From assembly GCA_036924085.1 (NCBI GenBank), contig JAVGWX010000003.1:124140974-124204973 (forward strand): a stretch of 64,000 nucleotides of DNA. Reading direction: 5' to 3'. Below are positions 34,931-46,800 of the stretch, in pieces. The position numbers and the translations under genes were made by a program. Numbering within the stretch: position 1 is the stretch's first letter; each line of letters starts with the position of its first letter. The notes under the pieces were generated by a model. The model was not told where the DNA came from. It ran no database searches and worked only from the letters and a program-made list of their open reading frames with translations. This DNA is from Ariolimax columbianus (taxonomy: Eukaryota; Mollusca; Gastropoda; Stylommatophora; Arionidae).

Positions 34931-37712
34931 TTAACTTAACTTAACATCTTTATACTGGTTTAGAAGACCCCGCAGAGTCTGTATACAACCAGTTACATTT
35001 ACATCACCTTGCTCTAAAATCTATGCGCATCCAGTTTATTCTTAAATGCATTAATTGTCCCTGCCTCCACTACCTCCCCTGGCAATGCATTCCAAGCAGA
35101 CACCACTCTCTGACTAAAAAAATATTTCCTAATATCTAACCTGGACCTCTCTTTAATCAGCTTGTAGCTATGCCCTCGTGTTATTGTAGGTGGCTGTATT
35201 TTAAAAAAACTTGTTATAGTCTAATTTATCGATTCCTCTGATCATCTTATAAACCTGTATTAAGTCACCACGAATTCTTCTCTCTTCGAGACACTGTAGG
35301 CCGGTTTTTCTGAGTCGTTCCTCATAACTGTAATTCTGGAATCCCACTATCATCTTTGTCGCTCTTTTTTGTATTCTTTCTAGCATGTTTATGTCCCCTC
35401 TATGATAAGGACTCCACACCTGTACACAGTACTCCAATCTAGGTCTAACTAAAGCTTTATACAGTTTGACGATCACTTCCTTGCTCCTATGTTTAATATT
35501 TCTTTTTATCATACCTAACATTGCATTTGCCTTTTTCACTGCTACCTTAACTTGTTCACTCACCTTTCCTGTATGATCTATTATAACCCCTAGGTCCCTT
35601 TCCTTATCTATCTTTCTAAAATTGTTTTCTCCCATTCTGTAATTATGTTCCATATTGGATCTACCCATGTGGATGACTGTACATTTATCTACATTAAACT
35701 CCATTTGCCAGCTTACAGACCATTCTCGAATTTTATCTAAATCCGACATCAATATATCCACTTCCGCTTTAGATAAGACCCTACTGCATAGTTTTGTGTC
35801 ATCAGCAAATTTTGCAATCATGGATCTCATATCAATGTCCAAATCATTTATATATATCAAGAACAAAATTGGTCCCAAAACCGAGCCCTGGGGCACACCA
35901 CTTTTCACTTCACTCCACTCAGAGTACTCCTTATTTATGCCCACCCTCTGCCTTCTTCCCGTTAACCAATTTTCAATCCATTTGGCAACTTCGCCACCTA
36001 TTCCATGTGATTTTAACTTTCGAAATAATCTTTGATGAGGTACTCTATCAAAGGCCTTTGCAAAGTCTAGATAAATAACATCCACTGGCTCCCCTTTATC
36101 TATGATTTTAGTAACCTCCTCCATGAATTCTAATAGATTTGTTAAGCATGATCTCCCTCTAGTAAACCCATGCTGACTATTTCTAATTAGATTAAATTTG
36201 TCTAAATGCATTACAATGTTTTCTTTGATTATTGACTCTAACAATTTACAGACTATGCTCGTTAAACTCACCGGTCTATAATTTGCCGGATCTGATTTTT
36301 TGCCTTTTTTGAATAAGGGGATCACTCCTGCATCTTTCCAATCCCGTGGAACAATCCCTTTTGTAAGTGATTGAGAACATAATATAGCCAATGGTTTTGC
36401 TAGTTGGTTTCTAATTTCACACAGCAATTTTGGGTGAATACCATCTTGACGTGGACATTTATTCACTTTCAACCCCTCCAATTTTTTAAAAACCATTTCC
36501 TCTGTAATACAGATTGATCTTAATCCCGCTGTATCCATGTCTCTTTGAAAAATATCTATAGGCTCTGGGATCTCGGAGCAGTCCTCCTTTGTGAAGACTG
36601 TGCCAAAGTACTGATTGAGCAGATTAGCAGCCTCCCTATTCTCACTTATTATTTTCCCTGTACTGTCTATGAGAGGGCCTACTTTGTCTTTCGTTCTTTG
36701 TTTATTTCTAACATAAGAAAAGAAGCTTTTACTGTCAGTCTTGATCCTCTGAGCAAGTTTTTTTTCAAAGTCTATTTTTGCTGTTTTATTCGCTTTCTGA
36801 GATATGTTCTGCTTGTCCAAATATTTTACATATGTTTCTTTTGATTTACCTGCCTCTATATATTTTTGCCAGGCTTTATTTTTTGCTCTTCTACATTTCA
36901 CTACAAATCTAGTTATCCACTTTTTACGCTTGGGGTTTACCTCCCTACATGGAACACATTCCTCTTTTAGCGATTCTAGAACTGTTTTAAAACTTTCCCA
37001 CTCCTGTTCAACATCTGTTCCTACAATAATATCTTTCCAGATTATGTGGTTCGCTGCCTCTTTCATCCTCTTAACATCTGCCTTAGAGTAGTCGTATGTT
37101 CGCGTGTTTATGTTTACTTCTTTCCCTGCAATAAGATCCCAACGGATGATTTGATGGTCACTTGAGCCAAACAGTTCGCCAACGGTAACGTTTTCAATCA
37201 TATTTTCCTCTGTGGTAAAAACTAGGTCGAGTATGTTTTTGCCTCTGGTGGCTGCTTCTACATGTTGAATTAAAAAATTGTCAGTTATGCACGTAACAAA
37301 AGGTTTTGACTCTACAAGTGCTTCTGCCATATCCCATTTTATTTCTGGATAGTTGAAATCTCCCATTAATAATAATTTCCCTTCACTTGCCTTTGCTATA
37401 CTACTAATCAGCTCCTCATCTTCCTCTTTTTGACTTGATGGACATCTATAGCACACTCCAATCACTGTTTTTTCACCCCCCACTTTCTATTTCTCCCCAT
37501 ACACTTTCATTTTTGTTACCACATGATAAATAATCTTTGATCGTTATATTAACAGAATTTATACAGTATAATAAAACGCCACCTACCTTAGTCTTGTCTC
37601 CAATTATCCTATCTTTCCTTAACATTGTATATCCCTCAATTTCAAGTTCACTATCTGCAATCTCCTCATATGTCCATGATTCTGATAACCCTATTACATG
37701 AACGACTGTAAC
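34931..37712 (-). mobile_element. CR1-like LINE, 5' truncated (copy 1)
   Basis: About 2.8 kb. From 5' to 3' on the minus strand: part of the AP endonuclease, reverse transcriptase, a conserved C-terminal domain, then a 3' UTR with the ACTGGTT...AACCAGT hairpin and a GTTAA tail. Homologous copies are at 56391-59162 and 59343-59752. It is inserted about 115 bp upstream of the candidate Bcl-2 TATA box, in the same orientation. Confidence 0.93.
35014..37705 (-). pseudogene. CR1-like ORF2: endonuclease and reverse transcriptase, two frameshifts
   Basis: The main open frame is 35201-37483 (760 codons). EN motifs: GDFN at residues 41-44 and SDH at 108-110. RT motifs: NYRPVSLTS (401-409), YLDFAKAFD (471-479), SGVPQGSVLGP (528-538) and FADD (559-562, the catalytic aspartates). 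More EN sequence (WTYEEIADSELEIEGYTML and KVGGVLLYC) lies upstream in another frame. The break is at a run of six G (37476-37481), one too many. A second break at a T run near 35200 moves the C-terminal SQRVVSAWNALP domain out of frame; that domain ends at a stop near 35014. It is a recent copy: few lesions, but EN is N-truncated, so it is inactive. Confidence 0.92.
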
Positions 37713-38186
37713 TGAAACAACGTTACGGGATATTCATTTCCTGTACACACAATTCAATAAATGGTGGATATGTTCATTAGTACATTTATCGCCAAAATAG
37801 TCTCACACGGTTTCTGAATGAAGACCAGAAACAACACTTTTGTTTTGTAAACAGAAATACATATGTACTAACTACTATACTTGAAAAATACGATAAACAC
37901 ATCAATAAACTATTTACTTGACGAATGATGCATTAGCAGGTGTTGTTGTCGTGATTTGTAGGGAAGGAGGAAGGCTATTTGGGCTTCCGCCATCCCTGAA
38001 GGATAGATGACAATCTTGGTCACCCAATTGTGACTGAATGGTAGAGAAGAAGCTTAATCGCTGGGGTAAGTGTGGGTAAAACAGAACCAGTGTCCATTTC
38101 AAATCCGCTAAATGTGTGAAGAGAAATGTCTGAGAGGCATGGTGTCGCGTCAGGTTGTATTAGTGTGTTGGTGTTGCTGATGCTGT
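37713..38186. other. No recognisable feature
   Basis: Sequence between two minus-strand LINEs. Nothing supported. Confidence 0.4.
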
Positions 38187-38772
38187 ATCTTCTTCTTTAT
38201 GTTTATCAGACTGTGCCAAGCAAATTCATACGTTTCCTCCTCCTACGCGACGTTCTGGTCGCCTGCAAAGTATTGCACATGCATTAAATTAGATTATATT
38301 TCAGGAGTTATAATTTGGATGGCTCCTATTGTGAGCCACGTAGATGTTTAAAAATAAAAGAGCAAAACACACATCTTTGTCGCACACTCGTGTTTACTAC
38401 AAAAGGATCTGTGACACCATCCATTTTTATAACGTTCGTATAACGTTTTTGTTAACAGGATACAACGTAGGGCTCACGTGAACAGCATTTTTAGTTGGGC
38501 AGTCTTGCTTTCTTTCCTCTCGTGCAGCTCGCTTTTCCTGCGCCTCCTTAATGATCCTCTGCTCAGCGGTGCAAGCAGCATGTGTGGCGGCACGCACGCC
38601 AGGCTGAGCATTTCGGACTAAGCAGCTCCCAGTCAGCAACAACAATGGAGAAACTTTTCAAAGAAACTTTTAGAGTGTCTTTGTATCGTTTCTCTCCCCC
38701 CTTTGCGAGCGCTGTCCTGTCATGGGCTCCCCGTACAACAATTGTTTAGGGAGGCGCTTATCTGACATGAGA

Positions 38773-40395
38773 TCAACATGCCCTGTCCATCTGGTCTGGG
38801 CTATCTATCTGTAGCAGTGTATGTATGCCAGAGAGTCTTACCCTGCTGAGGATTTCAGAGTTGGACACTCTCTCCTGCCAACCGACCCTGAGCAGTCTGC
38901 GGAGGTAGTTTACGTGGAAATGATTAAATTTCCCGACAAGCCTGCTAAAGACTGTCCATGTTTTGCATGCGTACAAAAGGGTGGTTAGCACAGCAGCACG
39001 ATACACACTAATTTTGGTGGCAACACTGATTCCCTACCGGTCCTAAACATTTTTCTCGTGGTCTTCCAAAAGCAGCACTCGCCTTCGAAATCCTGTTGTG
39101 TACCTCAGAGTCAATATTTCCTTCTCTGGTGAGGGTACTGACAAGGAAGGTAAAGATCTCAACTGCTTTTAGGCGTTGTACCTGTACAGTGACGTTTGGT
39201 TCGTGGTAAGGCTCCCCGGGCGCAGGTAGAAATATTACCTCCGTTTTCTTGGTGTTTACAATAAGACCAAAGTTTGTATACGAAGCTGAGAACTCATTCA
39301 TGATTGTCTGCGTGTCCCGTTCTGAGCACGTATTAATTTCACAGTCGTCGGCAAAGAGGAGATCTAAGATAGTTGCTTCTTTGACCTTTGTGGGGGTCTT
39401 TAGTCATCTCAGAGTGAACAGCTGCCTATCCGTTCCGTATCTGATCTGTATGCCAATGTCACAGTCACATGTTGCATCAGAAAGCATGGCTGCAAATATT
39501 TGTACCATGCTAAAACATATCGGGACCAGCACGCAGCCCTGTTTAACTCCATTTATGATTAGCAATGCTGCAAAGAGTTCACCATCATTCAGTACGCGGA
39601 CGACTGTGATGAATTTTTCCGTACAACCGAATTTCGCCACGATTTTCCAGAGTCCCTCCCTGTTGACAGTGTCAAAGGCCTTTGTCAGGTCAACAAAAGT
39701 TGCTGTTCCTGACATTTCTCTTGGATTTGACGAGCTGCAAAAATCATGTTAACCTTCCCACGACCAGCTCGGAAACCACATTGACCCTCTGGAAGTAGTT
39801 TCTGCTCGAGATAAGTTGTTAAGCGGTTGAGCATAATTCGATCTAAAAAATTGTCAGCGATAGACAGGAGGGAGATCCCTCTGTGGTTACAATAAGATTG
39901 ACGATTGCTCTTGTGCTTGTACATATGGACAATGGTGGTATCTATCAGTTCATGTGGCAAATGACATGTATCCCAAATTGAGCAAAAGAGGTATGTTAGA
40001 TAGTGTAACAGCACAGGGCCACCTGCCTTGTAGAGCTCAGCAGGAATAGCAACTGACCAGGGGGCTTTACCACTGGACTTTAAACTTATTGCTTTCTCAA
40101 CCCCATCTGTGCTGGGTGGGATACCCAGCCTATAATTGACTTCAACTTGAGGCATGCGTGTTATGGCTAATTCACTGATAGCGGATTGACAGTTTAAGAA
40201 AGCACTGAAGTGCTCTGACCATCGCTCCAGAATGTCGACTTTGTCGGTCATCAGTGCCGTGCCATCAGCATTAAGAGCATGAGATGAATGATATGACCTG
40301 GGACCATATACCGTCTTCAAGGCATCGTAAAACCGCTTTGGGTCATTTGTGCGCTGGATTTCATCAGCTTTGCTGTTACGCCACGCATCCTGCAT
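38773..40395 (-). pseudogene. Reverse transcriptase domain of RTE-like LINE
   Basis: Segments in order: DPKRFYDALKTVYGP, SSGKAPWSVAIPAELYKAGG, CNHRGISLLSIADNFLDRIM, GFRAGRGKVNMIFAARQIQE, a frameshift near 39710, FVDLTKAFDTVNREGLW, GVKQGCVLVPICFSM, an intact LLFADDCEIN (FADD at 39344-39355), KKTEVIF, and a C-terminal LLYACKTWTVFSRLVGKFNH with LRRLLRVGWQERVSN. Typical LINE RT blocks 1-7 plus thumb. The 72-codon ORF at 38427-38645 may be the C-terminal end. Confidence 0.85.
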
Positions 40396-40568
40396 AGCCC
40401 TGAGCTGGTTCTGGACAATCCTGCGAATATTGGTGAACGCGAACGTTTTTGAAGATGATGATGGATCGTCTTAGTGAAGTCTTAATAAACGAAGTTTTTT
40501 ATTCAGCAAAGTCTTAATAGTCTCATCGTTGTCATCAAACCAGTCCTGGTTTTTGCGAGCTGCATGAC

Positions 40569-41598
40569 TCAAATATTCATAGCGGTAGAGTAGACAGCAT
40601 ACTTCAGAAAGGCCCATTTGTCCTCGACTGTTTCCATGCATGGCTGTGTGTCCGTCAGCCGGCTGTCCAGATCCCAGGAAAAGCCTTCTGCAAAGATCCC
40701 ACTTTTCAATTTGGAGATACTAAGTTTCTTCTCAGGTTTTCGACCCTGGTGACGTCGCCTTTGCTCTATGCGGAGGTTAAACTTTGACACAATGAGTCTG
40801 TGATCTGTCCAACACTCGACACCACACACATCCTTTGTCACTCGCACATCTCGTCTGTCCCTCTTTCTGGTGAGGACATTTTCAATATGATGCCACTGCT
40901 TAGAGCGAAGATGCATCCACGAGTGAACAGCCGAAATATGGTGTAGGTGATGGAGAGATCATGGGTGGTACACAGGCCCAGCAGCAGCAACCAACTGCTG
41001 TTGCACTTGCATGTGCCAAGCACACCAAGTACACCAAGCACACCAAGTACACCAAGCACACCAAGTACACCAAGCACACCAAGTACACCTTCCCAGAGCT
41101 GATAGTCGGTCTTTACTTTGGTATTGAAGTCACCAAAGATCACACCCTTACGTACTTTGGAACCGACAAGATGAGGAAGTCCAGCTCCTCATAGAATTTA
41201 TTTTTGATATCCTCAGGATTAGTCATTGTTGGGGCAAAAGCGCTGATCCCTGTGATACTCCTTCTGTGTCCCAGTGAGAATTGGACAGTCAATAACCGAT
41301 CATTGATACCCTGTGGTGGTCGAACAATCGCGCGTACTATATAACATCTGATGGCGAATCCGACACCAGCCTCTCGTCTTTCTGTTATATCGCGCCCACT
41401 CCAGAAGAACGTGTATCCGCTCACAAGTTCAGTAATCTGACCCTCTCCTGGTAATCTGGTCTCACTAAGGTCAACCACATCAACCTTGTAGCCCGCCAGT
41501 TCTCTGGAAACTAGTGCCGTTCTCCTTTCGGGTCTATCGGTCTTGGTGCTGTCACGTAATGTACGCACGTTCCACGTGCCGAAGGTAAGACCCTTCAT
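40569..41598 (-). pseudogene. AP endonuclease domain of RTE-like LINE
   Basis: The N-terminus has MKGLTFGTWNVRTLRD (the WN motif), VDVVDLSETRL (catalytic E), and SGRDITERREAGVGFAI. After a frame change near 41140 it has [10 protein letters not shown] (catalytic D and N), then [19 protein letters not shown], and in a third frame WTDHRLIVSKFNLR (the DH pair). Key residues survive, but three frames are needed. In the TWNVRTL order and spacing it matches RTE/BovB-type EN. The genome copy cannot make one protein. Confidence 0.82.
41019..41089. repeat. 9-bp microsatellite inside LINE endonuclease
   Basis: Alternating CACCAAGCA and CACCAAGTA, about eight units. On the minus strand it reads VLG repeats in frame with the EN segment between LWEG and CKCNSS, so the expansion kept the frame. 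Confidence 0.9.
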
Positions 41599-41610
41599 TT
41601 CGTATCAACC

Positions 41611-43026
41611 ACACGGTACATCTGATAAAGATGTCTGGCTCTGTAACTAACGCTTAAATAGATTTAAGTGAGGAAGATTTGCGCTGTCGTCAGCCTCACT
41701 CTCTCTTCCTGAACTATCTTGACCCAGTGGTAAGACGTAGTCAAGACAACTGGGGATAGCACATAATGCAGATTTCACCTCAGGGTTTACTCTTGAAGCC
41801 TTTTCTGTTTAACAGGTAGCGCACAAGGCAGCGGGGGGCATTATAAAAACATATTTCACTACAGAACAAGTACAAACCATTTGGTTGCCAAGTTCAGTCA
41901 ACTGGAAGGGTGACTAACATAGATTCATACATAAAAGTATACACACATACATTTTGCAGACATATAGTATAGAAAAGAAATGACGCCGCTGGGTAAGACA
42001 CCACGTACACACAGGCATACATACATGTCTACATACATCCTTTTACATATATCTGTAACTAAAACGCTAGAGATAACACTTACGATTTTAAGTAGAAGTC
42101 CTAGGATACGAAACACTGTTAGTTCATGTCATTAAGTAGTATCCTAGTTATCAAATAATTATCAGCTGTAACTAGATGCCTGATGAAGTCAGGATAACAT
42201 CTTAGAACCGCTGCGTTAATCATGCTCTGTCGCCGACACTTTCAACAATGCAAGGAATGAGCACATATGGGAGCGCCCTGGAGTGATGAAGTCGGTTCTA
42301 GGGGTCGTTTGCCAGTATCCCCTGATCATGATAATTCTTTCTACTTCTGTAGCCATTATATCATATTAACAATAACTGATGAGTAATACAATATAATGGC
42401 AACTTCATAGCAGACACTGCAGTCGCTGACCAAGTGTAAAAGATTTTTATCTTTTTGGCTTTAAGATTTTTTTAAAGTTATAGAACCATTTCCCTTTCTT
42501 GATGGCCTATTTTCAGTAATTGGGAATCAGGTCGCATGGACTGCTGGTTAGACTGGAACGTGTGGAAATCGGGTATTAAGTTCTATTCTTTTGTCAAGAT
42601 ATGCAATAGTTAAGCGCCACATGTGTTCAATGGTTGATTTGTTATTTTGCAACATTTATTTAAAAACCTTTTCTAATTTATTTCAGGTCAAGAACAATGA
42701 CTGATAAACCTGCAGTATGTTCCATTGTTGTCTGTGATCAACAAAAATTTTTTTTTTTAATGTTACACTGGAATTATATGTGTTACATAGATTTACGTAA
42801 GGACCACGAGCTGTGGACATAGCAAGAACTCTCGGTTCAGAGCCTTCAGCTGTACGAACAATTCACTGAAATGCAGAAAACAAACAAATTATCTACTCAA
42901 CATGTAACTGCATTTCTTGCTACAAAGTTAACTCGTAACAGAAATGGTATAAGGGAAAATATGAAAATATTGTTAAACATCTAGATCAAGTATCAATATA
43001 AACTTGATTGTCTTTGTACATTGTTG
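41611..43026. other. Mostly unassigned; SINE3 scrap near 42400
   Basis: 42400-42440 (ATAGCAGACACTGCAGTCGC) resembles the antisense SINE3 3' part. Otherwise nothing supported. Confidence 0.4.
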
Positions 43027-43111
43027 TCCATACAGGCAAACGTTCTAAGTTTATTTAGACATATTGTTGTTGCTGTCCATACAGGCAAACGTTCTAAGTT
43101 TATTTAGACAT
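43027..43111. repeat. 38-bp direct duplication next to SINE2
   Basis: TGTCCATACAGGCAAACGTT plus 18 more bases occurs at about 43027-43064 and 43074-43111, separated by an ATTGTTGTTGC spacer that resembles the SINE2 tail. Confidence 0.85.
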
Positions 43112-43455
43112 GTTATTGAATGCCCACAATGCGTATCTTCACTCTTTTGTGCGCCATAAAAAGGGTGTTAAGTGGTGGGTTGCTGTGGCTTTCCTCACAT
43201 CCCGAGCATCTTGATGATGGTAGACCGTAGCCAGTCAGGCTGTTTTGCTATGCTTGGGTTTATCTAGGTGACACTCACTACTACGGGAATCACGTCGATC
43301 TCCACCCTATTAGCCAGACTACCATGAAATATCCTGTTTCCAGAAAAAACTGCTCGGTAGTGAGATGGAGTCTTGGTCAGTGTGTTCACCTGACCCTGAC
43401 TAACGTTGTCTAATTAGTATGTTTTATCTGACCAGACGTTTGTCTACTCTCCCCA
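43112..43455 (-). mobile_element. SINE2 copy, near full length
   Basis: GAATGCCCACAATGCGTAT, TTTTGTGCGCC, GCTTTCCTCACATCCCGAGC, ACTACTACGGGAATCACGTC, ATTAGCCAGACTACCATGAA and GACCAGACGTTTGTCTAC appear in family order. Confidence 0.85.
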
Positions 43456-44074
43456 TTTGAACAAGTAAAACAGGTAGCCGGTTTGTGATTCCTTACAATG
43501 CACGTCGAACCTTTTACAATTGAAACGCAAATATAAAAGTTACTTCCCTTATAATGTAATGTCAACTAAAATCTAGAAACACTGAAAAAATGAAACAAAT
43601 TTCTTTCAATTTGCTGTTAACGATATGAGCTTTTTTTTATTGGTTGGCATCAAGCGCACGCCATAAGAATAACGCTGACAGCGTACTTATGGCCTTTAAG
43701 CGTTTAATCTAGATGTCTGTTTAGAAAACAAATGCCAGACAAAACATACATTTCAAAGGAATATAAATGTACACCTAGGTTCAAGGTATTCAAAGATTCT
43801 ATTGCTTGGAGCTAATACTGCGGGAGATCTAAAGTTAAAATCTTTGATTTTCATCATGCTGAGACACCCAGGACTTTGAGAGGCTACTCAAAAACTCATC
43901 TTCCCGTTTTTAGAGCTCCAACAGAAGTAACGGTGTCACTACAGCAGTGTTTGAAGAGTTGTTTACTGGATATTTCTGACCAGCTATCAAGGAATGTTGT
44001 ATGAGAAATAACATTGAACACAAAGCATTGATTATTCCGGACATTGCACCAGGATATCTAGTTACTGTCCGTGT
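43456..44074. other. No recognisable feature
   Basis: Nothing supported. Confidence 0.4.
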
Positions 44075-44330
44075 CCTAGGCACTACGTCACACATCATTC
44101 TTCCAGTATTCAGCTTCGTGGATTGCCCTGTCACTGGCACTCAGCAGGTCATCTATGCTCCGGGAGGTTTGGGCAGATCATCAGATGGTCCTGGTCTTGT
44201 GTTACTCCCCATTTGTATGTTTCATTATCCCTGTATCCATATCTTTTCAGGTTTTTCTTGCATCTTGATACACCAGCTCGAAGTCTATGTAGTGACTTCT
44301 ATGCTGCGTAGGACAGGAGATGTCCAGGCG
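44075..44330 (-). pseudogene. LINE ORF2 C-terminal fragment, copy A
   Basis: The minus strand reads DQDHLMICPNLPE, then after a frame break SIDDLLSASDRAIHEAEYW and KNDV with a stop. The same C-terminus recurs at 44760-45020. Confidence 0.55.
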
Positions 44331-44742
44331 CAGGTATATCCCGTAACTCGATCAAGTGACCTGTGTCAGCTGTTTCCAACTTTCGATGCATCGATTTTTT
44401 GCACTAGTCTGTAGGGACTGGGTTCACTGTAAGAAACGTCGTCTTGACTTTAGTCTTGGGCGCTGCACCTGATGTTCGAAAATATAGTGTCTTGGGTAGG
44501 ACATCTACCAAACTTAGATGACTATCAGATAATGTCCAAATAAATTGTCTGTCTCCAAACACATTTTCCAAGATCCGACCAATGGATTAGGGGATAATTC
44601 ATCATTCGAGGTATATTACGTACGGAGCAAATTTACGCAATTAACTGAGTTTACAGTTAATTCCACTGTGAGGGAATTTTGATGTGCCTAACACGCGAAG
44701 GCTATCGACTATATGTCTAACGCATGACACGATGGGAAAACA

Positions 44743-45560
44743 ACTTACTTACTTACTTTCCGTACCAAAGTACGACGTCATACAGCATGCACCCAGTACT
44801 CAGCGGCATGGATTGCTCAGTCATCTGCCTCCAGCATGTCGCACCTATTGCATATTTTCAAGAGGTACAAGCAGGTCATCAGGTGTTCTAGTTTCTGTAT
44901 TACGTCACAGTCACATGTGTCATCATCCGTGTATCCGCTATGTCTTCATGTTCCTCTTGCACCGTGACATGCCAGTTCGAAGTGTAACCTGTGCGGAGAC
45001 CGAAAATCACATGTTATCTTCAGCTTGTTATTGTAGTAAGCGCCACATTGTTGTCAATCAGGATGCCCCGTAAACCCGTTGATCTTGTATCTGCACCTGA
45101 TAAACCTACTGGCTTCTTCATTAGTTATACATAGACCCTATATTCGGCTGATACAGCATTCTGCCTTCTCTTACCACTATGACAGCCTCCTGGTTGCCAA
45201 GTATGCTACAATGAAATGGAATCCCCTGAATCACCATTTTTCTGAATTGATAACTTACTTTAGAGGTCACCTCGCAGAGTCCTTTTGTTTTCAAAGCGCT
45301 GCCACCACAGGTAGTGCGTCTGTGAAAAGTACCAAGTGTTTCTCTATTTTCATTCATCATAAGTATTTCTGCTGCTGTTTTCAAGGTTTCGGTCTCTGAA
45401 GTCACTTGAAAATGTTTCGGTTGCCACTGAAAACCTTACTTCAGTATTGTTATTTAAGTTCATAAAGATCCCTCCACCTCCATTCTCCATTGCACTTATA
45501 GACGAATCATCTGTATACACATGGTGGGTCCATTTGTGTCTAGGGTAGTGGTTCTCTATG
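44743..45560 (-). pseudogene. LINE RNase H and C-terminus, AAGT tail, copy B
   Basis: From 45560 downward on the minus strand: HVYTDDSSISAMENGGGGIF (RNase H first strand, TDxS), FSVATETFSSDFRDRNLE, the catalytic-region GIPFHCSILGNQEA, then SMLYQPN-like and IGSMYN. Further on comes IQKLEHLMTC (zinc-knuckle-like) and AIHAAEYWVHAV with a stop. A TAAG-type tail reads as CTTACTTACTTACTT at 44745-44759. Multiple stops and frame breaks. Related to the I-like LINE fragments, but a separate family from 6826-7301. Confidence 0.6.
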
Positions 45561-45679
45561 TATTTCTCAGTTATGACTTATCTTTCTGCGTCTGACTGGC
45601 TTTATTCCAACCATGTCCTACCAGTGTCAGGTATGGACATTGAATAGGGCCCAGTAACGAAAGTTAGTCACCTGCGAAA

Positions 45680-46000
45680 AGAGGTGTCTACGAAAGGTCG
45701 CGAACAACGTTAGAAGAGACATAATGATCATATACAAATTTCCGGGAGAAGGTTCGAACAATTCCCTGCCTACAGTACATTAATCAACAGAGAATCAATT
45801 GGTTTGACCATATTGAAAGGATACAACCAGACTATATTGTTCATGCGACCTTCTACATGAGAACATCAGGAAGAAAAGCAAGAAGTAGACCAAAGAAAAT
45901 GTGGATAGCGTAAACAAGACTTGTCGTAAATGGGGAAAAAAATGTTGCTCGAGCCAAGAGAAAGGCGAAAGACAAATACATACCACCACACTTGGCTACA
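45680..46000 (+). pseudogene. LINE C-terminal tail fragment
   Basis: The plus strand reads INWFDHIERIQPDYIVHATF, then SGRKARSRPKKMWI. It fits the W(F)GH-x-x-R...GRPRxxW pattern of the LINE post-RT tail, as at 3405-3668, with stops. The following 45901-46194 ORF (97 codons) overlaps it in another frame and has no motif. Confidence 0.5.
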
Positions 46001-46629
46001 ACCCGGTAGAAACTGAGACGACAAAAAAAGAATCAGAAAAACGTTTGACTGGCTGTTCTCATTCACAATACCAGGCACGCTATCTATCAGATCTTGGAAA
46101 CGCTCTTTTCAAGAGGAAGATACAACACCAACAACACCCAACCCTGAGACCAAACCCTTCAGGCATTTCTTTCCAAACTTTTGAAGGATTTTAAAGGGAC
46201 TGAGTTCCTTCAGCCAAACCCGTCTCTAGCGAAGATAGGACCACGTTTCTTCTCTAACCTAATGTGATTACAAGAAGAGCTTAAATTGCCCTCTACCCAT
46301 TAGCGATAATGAGCGATAGGTGGGAGCTCCAGTGGCCTCACTCTCTACCAACCGTCACCCTTTATCAGCCATCAAATAGATATTGTATATGTTTCTTCGT
46401 CCTTGTTATATGTATATTATACATGTATTTATGTTCACAATGTAGAAGTGTTTAAAAAAAAAAATTATTATTCAGAAAGTATGTGAGAATACGTTGGCTA
46501 GAAATGCACCAAAGGAACATAATCTCAAATTTTAAATTGTATCTATTGTAAAAATCCTATTCACTGAAAGTTGCGTCGGTTAAAGTCCTTTTTTAAGAAA
46601 CCTAAGTATGACGTTAATCGAGTTCAGTT
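46001..46629. other. No recognisable feature
   Basis: A loosely similar block (CTACCAACCGTCACCC and CCATCAAATAG) recurs near 47300 (CTACCAACCACCCC and ATCATCAAG), possibly an old repeat. Confidence 0.35.
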
Positions 46630-46641
46630 GTGTGTGTTTGT

Positions 46642-46678
<37 letters not shown>

Positions 46679-46800
46679 TGTGTATATTTGCATGTATGTA
46701 TGTGTGTGTGTGTATGTATTTGTGTTGGTGTGTATGTGTGCAGGTGTGTCTGTCTGTGTGTCTGTCTGTCTCACACACTGACACACACACACGCTCACAC
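46630..46800. repeat. TG tract followed by CA tract
   Basis: A TG/TGTC/TGTA-rich microsatellite ends in CTGTCTGTCTCACACACTG and then ACACACACACACGCTCAC, so the two halves are imperfectly complementary and could form a hairpin. ORFs on both strands are repeat by-products. Confidence 0.9.

Larger units (their letters stand above)
38187..41610 (-). mobile_element. RTE-like LINE, decayed but nearly complete
   Basis: The minus strand carries an AP endonuclease followed by RT over about 3.2 kb. The 5' end is just upstream of 41598. A short GAA-type stretch (ATCTTCTTCTTT on the plus strand, 38187-38198) may be the 3' tail. It has several frameshifts and no nested insertion except a 9-bp microsatellite inside the EN domain. 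Confidence 0.82.

Noticed and set aside
35655..37091. Plus-strand ORFs of 94-126 codons
   Set aside because: Antisense shadows of the CR1-like LINE ORF2.
39249..39752. 167-codon plus-strand ORF
   Set aside because: Antisense shadow of the RTE-like RT domain.
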